Source: DATBLQ01 sp036555325 (lineage in GTDB: Bacteria; Pseudomonadota; Alphaproteobacteria; Rhizobiales; Aestuariivirgaceae). From it: 27,850 nucleotides of DNA. The stretch spans positions 1 to 27,850 of the forward strand of contig DATBLQ010000012.1 in NCBI GenBank assembly GCA_036555325.1, given 5' to 3'. The number at the start of each line of letters is the position of its first letter. The first letter of the stretch is position 1. The notes beneath the pieces are model-generated. The model ran no database searches. It was not told the origin of the DNA and saw only the letters and a list, made by a program, of their open reading frames with translations. The translations under genes were made by a program, and so were the position numbers. This document shows, piece after piece, positions 22,508-27,850 of the stretch.

Positions 22508-23497
22508 ATGATTTTATTTGCTCCAAAATCATCGGCCGCATTGGCTAACCAAGTGGCAGTTTGCCTCGGTACGGAAATGGCGTCGCTCGAGGAGCGGGAG
22601 TTTGAGGATGGTGAGCAAAAGACGCGGCCGCTTGTCAGTGTTCGCGGCCGCGACGTGTATGTATTCCAGAGCCTACATGGTGGTCCCACTGAAAGCACAC
22701 ACGACAAATTATGTCGCTTGCTGTTTCTGCTTGCCACCATGCGCGAGAATGGTGCAGCACGCACGACTGCTATCGTCCCCTATCTGGCTTACTCCCGCAA
22801 GGATCGGCAGACTAAATCTCGAGATCCCGTCACCAGCCAATATATCGCGCGGCTCTTCGAAGCCGTAGGCACCAACTGCGTTGTGACGCTTGATGTGCAC
22901 AATATCGTTGCCTTTCAAAATGCGTTCCGATGCACAACCATACATTTGGACACGCGCAGACTATTCTGCCAGTACCTGCTCACTGACTTATCGACAAATC
23001 CACTGGTTGTTGCTTCGCCTGATCCGGGCGGAGTGAAGCGTGCCCAGCTCTTCCGCGAAACTCTCGAGAAGCTGAGCGGTCGTCCAATTGCTCAGGCTTT
23101 TATCGAAAAGCGCAGAAGTGGGGGCGTGGTCAGCGGCGACTTGCTGGTCGGAGACGTGAAGGACTCGTTAGTTCTTGTCATCGACGACTTGATTGCAAGC
23201 GGTGGAACCATGGCGCGCGCGGCTCGGGCAAGCCTTGAGCAAGGCGCAAAAGAGGTTATTGCTGTGGCTGCTCATGGATTGTTCACTGGCGACGCCCAGA
23301 AGACATTGGCCGCCGCTCCGCTCCTACGCACAATCGTTTCTGACACAGTGCCGCCATTTCGTCTTGACCCGATTTTTGTTGAACAGCATATCGAGATCGT
23401 TAGCGCCGCGCCGCTGTTTGCTGAGGCTATCAAGAGGCTGCACTTCGGTGGCTCGATATCAGAATTATTGGAAGGATGCGTGGGCTGTAACGGATAG
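22508..23497 (+). CDS. prs: Ribose-phosphate pyrophosphokinase (PRPP synthetase), divergent
   Basis: This 329-residue enzyme makes PRPP from ribose 5-phosphate and ATP. Seen are FEDGEQKTRPLVSVRGRDVY, AIVPYLAYSRKDRQT (ATP site), VVASPDPGGVKRA, the flexible loop IEKRRSGG and the PRPP-binding IDDLIASGGTM (225-235). The usual LDLHxxQxQGFF segment is replaced by LDVHNIVAFQNAF, so this is not the standard housekeeping form and is probably a paralogue with a special role. The ATG at 22508 follows an AGAGG-containing leader. FNR-like sites lie both before (22412-22425) and just after it. No nucleoside phosphorylase gene was seen beside it. Confidence 0.9.
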   Translation: MILFAPKSSAALANQVAVCLGTEMASLEEREFEDGEQKTRPLVSVRGRDVYVFQSLHGGPTESTHDKLCRLLFLLATMRENGAARTTAIVPYLAYSRKDRQTKSRDPVTSQYIARLFEAVGTNCVVTLDVHNIVAFQNAFRCTTIHLDTRRLFCQYLLTDLSTNPLVVASPDPGGVKRAQLFRETLEKLSGRPIAQAFIEKRRSGGVVSGDLLVGDVKDSLVLVIDDLIASGGTMARAARASLEQGAKEVIAVAAHGLFTGDAQKTLAAAPLLRTIVSDTVPPFRLDPIFVEQHIEIVSAAPLFAEAIKRLHFGGSISELLEGCVGCNG

Positions 23498-23503
23498 CTC
23501 TTT

Positions 23504-23517
23504 TTGATTCAGGTCAA
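23504..23517. promoter_or_regulatory. FNR/FixK-like box F
   Basis: TTGATTCAGGTCAA has an exact left arm and a one-base change in the right arm. It is seven bases past the prs stop and 83 bases before the zinc-ribbon gene start at 23594. Confidence 0.65.
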
Positions 23518-23593
23518 TGCTTTACCAGTGGCAATATGATTGAAGTCGCCTTTGCGCGATTGGAGTCACATCTGTGTCGGTCGTTGAAAGCTT

Positions 23594-23821
23594 TTGGTCA
23601 CTCTTAGGTGTCCCAAGTGTCGTGTCGTGGAATTTGTGGGATTGTCTCGTCTTTGCGACAAATCGAGGTATGACTGTGCTGTGTGCGGACATAGTTTTAA
23701 TCTGCTTTCTCCGCCTTACAAAGCGGAGCTTGAGTCTGAATGGCGACTAGCGTCCATGGCAACAAGAGAGCTAACGCGGTCGCAGGAGAATAATGCAGTC
23801 TTGCACCATCTGGAAACTTAG
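23594..23821 (+). CDS. Small zinc-ribbon protein
   Basis: This 75-residue protein has two Cys pairs, CPKC at the N-terminus and CAVCG about 20 residues later, forming a rubredoxin-like or zinc-ribbon knuckle. A charged helical tail with no further motifs follows. No ATG is available; the TTG at 23594 has only a weak TGAAAG upstream, and in-frame TGA at 23585 excludes a longer start. Box F lies 83 bases upstream. It may bind nucleic acid or a partner protein. The lyase-like gene starts 25 bases downstream and may be in the same transcript. Confidence 0.65.
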   Translation: MVTLRCPKCRVVEFVGLSRLCDKSRYDCAVCGHSFNLLSPPYKAELESEWRLASMATRELTRSQENNAVLHHLET

Positions 23822-23846
23822 TAATCGTCTAACGTGAAAGTATTCT

Positions 23847-24962
23847 ATGGCACAGAAACTCTTGTTAGGTTGGGCAGGTGATGAGTGCGAACGGCCAACC
23901 CCATGTCAAAATAACAGGGTCGGGCCCCTGCTGCTTCTATTGACCTTATTCTTGCTAGCGACCATTACCTTTCCTGCAACATCGGCGCTGGCGACTGAGA
24001 TATTAGATGACTTCGACAACAAGTATTTCACATTCAAGCAATGGGATGACAGGCAAGCGGATCGCGCATTGTTAATGTTCATGACAGAGCCCGACGGCAA
24101 GCGGACTTACCTGCAGAACCGCATTGACGGCATTCGAGAACACACTGATCCTTCTACAGCCTGTCCAGAGGAAGAGCCGTTAGCGCCAAGCCTCATTACC
24201 TCGCAAAAGAAGAGAGAACAAAAATTGGAATGTCCCATGCCAGAGGTGCGGAATGGTTTGATCGTTTACCAACGCAATGAGCTTCGCCCTCGGGTAACCT
24301 TCCATCCAGCGGAAGCACCTCACTGGTATACCATTACATTCAAGCTGGTTGGCGCCGATGGCGACAAAATTCCCGGTTGCGGTTCAGTGCGCTGGGTTGT
24401 TGCCCAATGGAAGTATACAGAGATGAAATGCGATGCAAACGACAGTCCGTTTCTCGCTCAGCGGTTTGATAATGGAATACTGCATGTAACTGTCGAAGAC
24501 GGCTTCTGTCGGTGTATGATAGCCTCAGCGCCAGGTGACCCAAACAAAACAACAGTGCTGGCAAGTGTTTTGCCCTCAGCCCGGTTGAAGGAAGTTGCTC
24601 CCTTAAAGTGTCTCGACACTGAAGGTAAGCTCTGCAATGCGAAGCAACTCAAACTGCGACTATTCGCAACTAGTAGGTATGCAATAGAAAATCTTCCCGA
24701 TCCTAAGGATGATTGGGTTGAAATGACTTATTTTGTTCAAGCTGGTGGATCAGGAGGTACTAGGTATGATGTATATGCCAATGGTCAATTTATCGTTCGA
24801 GCGCTAGGCGCGTTGCCTCAGGGAATAAATTTTCCAAACAGGGTTAAGTTCAAGTTTGGCCATTATCGTGACAAGATACAAAATTGGACTGATTTACTGG
24901 TGGATCGAATCTGCATTTCCGAAAGGGACAGGAATTGCAGTGGCGCGTCCATGCGACAGTGA
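23847..24962 (+). CDS. Secreted protein, possibly polysaccharide-lyase-like
   Basis: This 371-residue protein has a signal peptide or anchor at about residues 26-50 (PLLLLLTLFLLATITF then ATSALA). The rest is beta-strand rich and has several Cys. The end (WVEMTYFVQAGGSGG, YANGQFIVRALGALPQG, NRVKFKFGHYRDKI) resembles the last strands of heparin-lyase-I-like jelly-roll lyases (PF14099), but I could not pick out catalytic residues. The ATG at 23847 has GTGAAAG upstream. The start is unusual in that about 25 polar residues precede the hydrophobic segment; an internal start would give a more standard signal peptide. The codon use looks AT-richer than the ligase-adh block. It follows the zinc-ribbon gene by 25 bases. 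Confidence 0.6.
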   Translation: MAQKLLLGWAGDECERPTPCQNNRVGPLLLLLTLFLLATITFPATSALATEILDDFDNKYFTFKQWDDRQADRALLMFMTEPDGKRTYLQNRIDGIREHTDPSTACPEEEPLAPSLITSQKKREQKLECPMPEVRNGLIVYQRNELRPRVTFHPAEAPHWYTITFKLVGADGDKIPGCGSVRWVVAQWKYTEMKCDANDSPFLAQRFDNGILHVTVEDGFCRCMIASAPGDPNKTTVLASVLPSARLKEVAPLKCLDTEGKLCNAKQLKLRLFATSRYAIENLPDPKDDWVEMTYFVQAGGSGGTRYDVYANGQFIVRALGALPQGINFPNRVKFKFGHYRDKIQNWTDLLVDRICISERDRNCSGASMRQ

Positions 24963-25155
24963 AATGGGTCTACCTGAAGTAATCATGAGCCGAACAGAAT
25001 TGGCCTGCACGGAGGTCCGCGCCCGCTGGAAGAAATGACCTTTCTGATCCCTGGCCAACCACACCTGCCATACAAGCTGACAATAATACAACGAGAAGGC
25101 GGGCTTTTTCGACCCACGGCCGTAACATTGACTGTGTACTCATTACGCGATGCAA

Positions 25156-25821
25156 TCAGGTAAGGGGCTGACGTAACACCCTGAGCCGGTCATCGACCAA
25201 TTTAACTCCCGGTGCCGACCACGCAGCATTTTCCACTGCATTCTGTTCTTCCCAATTGTCCACCTCACCCTCGAGAACCACGGTGTCCTTATCAACAATT
25301 GTAACTTGTATTGCGTTAGCCTCCACGCCAGCGTGCCGCCTCAATGCCTTCTCGATCTTGTTCTTGACCTCCACCGCCTCGATTTCTGGAACTATTCTGA
25401 TTTCGTTGGTAACGCCAAGCACGCCCGACAGCTTTAGAACATCGTTTTCGGCAGCCTGCTTCTGGTAATTCCACTCTACGTTACCCGTGAGTGTGATCCA
25501 CCCCTCGTGAACCAACACCTGAACGGCACTACTGGGGACCATTGGGTCCCACGCTAAAACATCGATAGCTCTTTTGGCTATAAGTTTATCCGCTACCTTC
25601 TTGTCAGAAGGAAGTCGAACATCGATTTCATCGACAATTGCACGTACCCCTTTGACGCGACGGGCGGCTGCTATAGCAGCCTGCTTTTCAGCATAACTGG
25701 TCACATAGCCAGACAGAGCGGCAACACCATTATCCGCGGCCACATTAATATGGGTGGCATCAATGCGGGGCTCAAACTCGAGTTCATCACGAACATGCTG
25801 GCGAAGTATAGCTTCGTACAT
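25156..25821 (-). CDS. Triple BON-domain protein (second copy)
   Basis: This 221-residue protein has three BON domains in the same order as the copy at 5998-6669 (VRDELEFEPRIDATHINVA, GWITLTGNVEWNY, VVLEGEVDNWEEQNAVENAA). No signal peptide is visible. The ATG at 25821 has only CAGG directly before it. FNR-like box G is centred just 43 bases upstream of the start codon, so if it acts at -41.5 the transcript would start at the ATG and be almost leaderless. Alternatively the gene is read from the capA side. The 193-base gap after its stop shows no gene. Confidence 0.9.
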   Translation of the reverse strand: MYEAILRQHVRDELEFEPRIDATHINVAADNGVAALSGYVTSYAEKQAAIAAARRVKGVRAIVDEIDVRLPSDKKVADKLIAKRAIDVLAWDPMVPSSAVQVLVHEGWITLTGNVEWNYQKQAAENDVLKLSGVLGVTNEIRIVPEIEAVEVKNKIEKALRRHAGVEANAIQVTIVDKDTVVLEGEVDNWEEQNAVENAAWSAPGVKLVDDRLRVLRQPLT

Positions 25822-25833
25822 CCTGGTCTCAAG

Positions 25834-26127
25834 TTAGACAATTCGTTCACCAACTTTTTGATCTAGGTCAACAATGCACGCTTCCAATTCCAAAATTAAG
25901 ACACTGGGAACTACTTTTAGTTGAACGCTATTCCTACTTCGATTTGTCAACTCAACGAAAACGTTTACGACAGCATGCTGAGTCCTTGAGCACGCCACAT
26001 CTGCTGCAAAGGCTTTGGAACGCTTATAGGAGCTTTCTGTAGCTGCTCGACAGTCCACGTCTATGCTGGTGGATATCTCGATAGCTAATAGCTGTTTTAG
26101 TTCGTTCCGCAGCTTATTGCTCACCAT
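25834..26127 (-). CDS. Conserved-looking hypothetical protein coupled to capA
   Basis: This 97-residue protein begins MVSNKLRNELKQLLAIEIST and has regular helical pattern, e.g. HAVVNVFVELTNRSRNSVQL and LKVVPSVLILELEACI. No membrane segment or signal peptide. Its ATG at 26127 overlaps the capA TGA (ATGGTGA), indicating translational coupling. Its last codons span FNR-like box G. The stop lies 12 bases before the BON gene. I do not recognise the family. Confidence 0.65.
   Translation of the reverse strand: MVSNKLRNELKQLLAIEISTSIDVDCRAATESSYKRSKAFAADVACSRTQHAVVNVFVELTNRSRNSVQLKVVPSVLILELEACIVDLDQKVGERIV
25858..25871. promoter_or_regulatory. FNR/FixK-like box G
   Basis: TTGATCTAGGTCAA has an exact left arm and a GTCAA right arm. 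It lies 43 bases upstream of the BON start and inside the end of the 97-residue ORF, an unusual place for a working promoter. Confidence 0.55.
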
Positions 26128-27212
26128 GACAGGACAAATTTCCCCTCCACAAATGAACTGATGTGGATCCCAAACTTCGCACTTTCTTTACTTAGAATAC
26201 GTTGCATCCGATCAATACGGTTCTTCACTGGCCGGCTGAGCCGGAACCGTTTGATCTCGAGGGGAACGATTTCCAGCGCGGTGATGTCCTTACAGCCGAC
26301 ATCAACATCGACAAAATACATTAAGGCCAGATCGTCGCGATATTCCTCGTAGTCGCCGATTCCTTCGTAGTCATTTACGAAGTCTCCGCAACCATAGAGT
26401 ATCAGGCGATTGCGATAAACCTCTATCGCCTTCGCGTGATGCGATGAATGTCCATGTATAATCGAAACATCACATCTATCGATGAGCATGTGTGCGAATC
26501 GTTGTTGATCGTCCGGAATTTGATAGCCCCAATTGGGTCCCCAATGGACCGAGACAATAACCATGTCACCAGGCTCTTTAAAAAGCGCGATGTGTTCGGC
26601 TACCCGAAGAGCGCTTGTCTCGGTAAGATCGGCAAGAAGGTTGACCCCTGGAGCCCCACCTTCGGCCGCCCAGTTACGAGGCGTGCCGCTCGTCGGTAGG
26701 GCGAAGGCAAAGACCAGCACGCGGTCGCCGACAATATGCAAAACCGCTGGCGCGGCAGCCTCGGTAAGATTTCTGCCAGCGCCCGCCGTCTTGATATGCA
26801 AACCTTCTAGAGTCGCCAATGTGTCGAGCAGACCGACATAGCCCCAATCAATAACGTGATTGTTCGCAAGCACACAACAGTCTATGCTCGCTGCGGTTAG
26901 GCAATCAGCATTCTCAGGGCTCATTCGATAGTTAATGCCTTTTGGAAAAAACTCATTATTGCGCGTAACACTTGTTTCAAGATTTATGATGCGAACATCC
27001 GGCCGGGTGCGTTTCCATTCTTCCAATGCCGCACCCCAGATATATGAACCATCCACATGCCGCGGAATCGTTCCGCTTGCTTCCTCGGCAAGGTGAACAT
27101 AGTCCAGGGCTGAGTGTAAGTAGGCTTCATGCAGGACGGGACTACACGGGTGGGCCATAATTTGGTCGACGCCGCGCCCGGTCATCACGTCGCCACACAG
27201 AAAGAAACGCAC
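26121..27212 (-). CDS. CapA-family metallophosphatase-like protein
   Basis: This 363-residue protein belongs to the CapA/PgsA family linked to poly-gamma-glutamate capsule synthesis. The fold is calcineurin-like phosphoesterase: FFLCGDVMTGRGVD at the N-terminus, INLETSVT, LANNHVIDWG, SVHWGPNWGY and IIHGHSSHHAKAIE supply the expected metal ligands. No signal peptide is visible, and no capsule genes (capB/C or pgs) are near, so a different phosphoesterase role is possible. The start is GTG at 27212 with AGGT about eight bases before it. The stop overlaps the following 97-residue ORF. Confidence 0.9.
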   Translation of the reverse strand: MRFFLCGDVMTGRGVDQIMAHPCSPVLHEAYLHSALDYVHLAEEASGTIPRHVDGSYIWGAALEEWKRTRPDVRIINLETSVTRNNEFFPKGINYRMSPENADCLTAASIDCCVLANNHVIDWGYVGLLDTLATLEGLHIKTAGAGRNLTEAAAPAVLHIVGDRVLVFAFALPTSGTPRNWAAEGGAPGVNLLADLTETSALRVAEHIALFKEPGDMVIVSVHWGPNWGYQIPDDQQRFAHMLIDRCDVSIIHGHSSHHAKAIEVYRNRLILYGCGDFVNDYEGIGDYEEYRDDLALMYFVDVDVGCKDITALEIVPLEIKRFRLSRPVKNRIDRMQRILSKESAKFGIHISSFVEGKFVLSW

Positions 27213-27241
27213 CGTTCGACCTACTTTTCATCTAAAGACTA

Positions 27242-27421
27242 TCACTTTCGGCTTCTCTGTAGAGTATCCCTACCGTTGGGGACCGGTTGGGTCACTGCCA
27301 CAGCGTCAGAGGCTGGAAATGTCTCTTCCAAGCCCTCTTCAAGGGCCTTCTCTAGACGCACGCGCCTATCTCTTTCTTTTGCACCCTCGACTTTGGCTTC
27401 TGTTTTCCTGGTGTCGTCCAT
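27242..27421 (-). CDS. Small charged hypothetical protein
   Basis: This 59-residue protein starts MDDTRKTEAKVEGAKERDRR and ends in a conserved-looking patch EEGLEETFPASDAVAVTQP, a short motif common in small alphaproteobacterial proteins of unknown role. The first half is highly charged and probably helical. The ATG at 27421 was preferred; GGGG sits nine bases upstream, and a TTG at 27451 is the alternative. It lies 29 bases upstream of capA and could be its first operon member. Confidence 0.6.
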   Translation of the reverse strand: MDDTRKTEAKVEGAKERDRRVRLEKALEEGLEETFPASDAVAVTQPVPNGRDTLQRSRK

Positions 27422-27480
27422 GATAGCCCCGATCCGGTCTTGAGAACTCAAGACTTTTCAATCTCCGGCCGGAGTTAAAG

Positions 27481-27683
27481 TTAGCTCTCATCGAGCAGAA
27501 AGGAAATTTTCGCATTTATGCGATAGCTCTTGATTTTTCCCTGATCGACTGTTGCCTCGAAATTGTCGATGTAGATAGAACGAACATTGCGAAGTGTTCT
27601 CGCGGCGTTTGTAACTGCCTGTTGCGCTGCATCTTCCCACCCCGTTGCCGATTCCGCTAAAAATTCGGTGTTTTGATTTGCAT
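27481..27683 (-). pseudogene. Dodecin with a damaged 5' end
   Basis: The minus strand encodes most of a dodecin, a small flavin-storing protein: TEFLAESATGWEDAAQQAV, RTLRNVRSIYIDNFEATVD and SYRINAKISFLLDES. Only alternate starts are in frame, TTG 27726 or CTG 27705, both inside the neighbouring gene. The ATG at 27683 (MQIK) or 27692 is in a different frame. Removing one CA dinucleotide from the ACAC just downstream would join MQIK to TEFLAESATGWEDAA, a normal dodecin start. So a two-base insertion, or a sequencing error, probably broke the gene. An FNR-like palindrome overlaps this start. Confidence 0.7.
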
Positions 27684-27686
27684 CAA
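27673..27686. promoter_or_regulatory. FNR/FixK-like palindrome H over the dodecin start
   Basis: TTGATTTGCATCAA (same 14-mer as box D) is an exact consensus match but covers the probable dodecin ATG. It may be a site for a lost promoter or a chance result of the codons for Met-Gln-Ile-Lys. Confidence 0.4.
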
Positions 27687-27697
27687 AAACATAGAGA

Positions 27698-27850
27698 TTA
27701 GACAGCTCGCAGTTTATGCTTGCCAAGCAGTTTTACCGTGCTCGCCTGAGCTCCCTTCTCGCCCATTTCCTGGACATAGGTGACGGCGGAGCCCACGTTT
27801 AACCGAGAGAAACCCCTATCCAGTACGCTGTTGCGGTGAAAGTAGATCTC
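27698..27850 (-). CDS. Cold-shock domain end of a second hibernation fusion (partial)
   Basis: The window edge cuts a minus-strand gene whose last 50 residues (EIYFHRNSVLDRGFSRLNVG, VQEMGEKGAQASTVKLLGKH, stop TAA at 27698-27700) align almost end to end with the cold-shock part of the protein at 6968-7540, including RNP2-like EIYFHRN. It is therefore very likely a paralogue of that HPF-like/cold-shock fusion, although the N-terminal domain lies outside the window. The dodecin relic follows at once. Confidence 0.85.
   Translation of the reverse strand, partial: EIYFHRNSVLDRGFSRLNVGSAVTYVQEMGEKGAQASTVKLLGKHKLRAV

Overview
The window looks like a dense accessory region of an alphaproteobacterium, most likely a rhizobial or Bradyrhizobiaceae-type organism. 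This is an inference from the protein families and from repeated FNR/FixK-type palindromes (TTGAT-N4-ATCAA and close variants). Nothing in the window names the species. No rRNA, tRNA, CRISPR array, transposase or phage gene was seen.

Layout. At 26-1478 (minus) lie a tandem-domain universal stress protein, the tail of a small heat-shock protein (Hsp20) and two tiny membrane-type ORFs. At 1557-1972 is a broken phosphoenolpyruvate synthase start with its own FNR-like box. At 2224-6669 (minus) are an MgtA-like P-type ATPase, a second Usp, a relic of a COG2187-type kinase and a triple-BON-domain protein. At 6968-9595 (plus) are a ribosome-hibernation/cold-shock fusion protein and a protein-isoaspartate methyltransferase/erythromycin-esterase-like fusion. 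At 9996-13833 acetate kinase and phosphoketolase are divergent. At 13868-15715 are a potB-like ABC permease relic, small hypotheticals and a ChaB protein. At 15786-17776 (minus) a zinc alcohol dehydrogenase is translationally coupled to an ATP-dependent DNA ligase. At 17952-20000 are small ORFs, an acetyl-CoA synthetase relic, a membrane protein, a DUF1488 protein and a second ppsA relic. At 20117-24962 are YihY/BrkB, a second ChaB, an intact COG2187-type kinase, a divergent PRPP synthetase, a zinc-ribbon protein and a secreted lyase-like protein. At 25156-27850 (minus) are a second triple-BON protein, a CapA-type protein, small ORFs, a dodecin with a damaged start, and the 3' end of a second hibernation/cold-shock fusion gene.

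How it fits together. The intact genes suit survival at low oxygen or energy limitation. Phosphoketolase plus acetate kinase gives ATP from sugar phosphates without respiration. Alcohol dehydrogenase can reoxidise NADH. Hibernation factor, Usp, BON, isoaspartate repair and a DNA ligase protect ribosomes, envelope, protein and DNA. Nine FNR/FixK-like sites, most 40-110 bases from a start codon, suggest a shared anaerobic or microaerobic regulator that is not encoded here.

The most striking property is the mixture of intact and decayed genes. Relics of hsp20, ppsA (twice), a COG2187 kinase, potB and acs lie between intact genes, and several families occur twice (Usp, BON, ChaB, hibernation/cold-shock fusion, ppsA, kinase). 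This suggests repeated duplication, recombination and erosion of one low-oxygen stress regulon.
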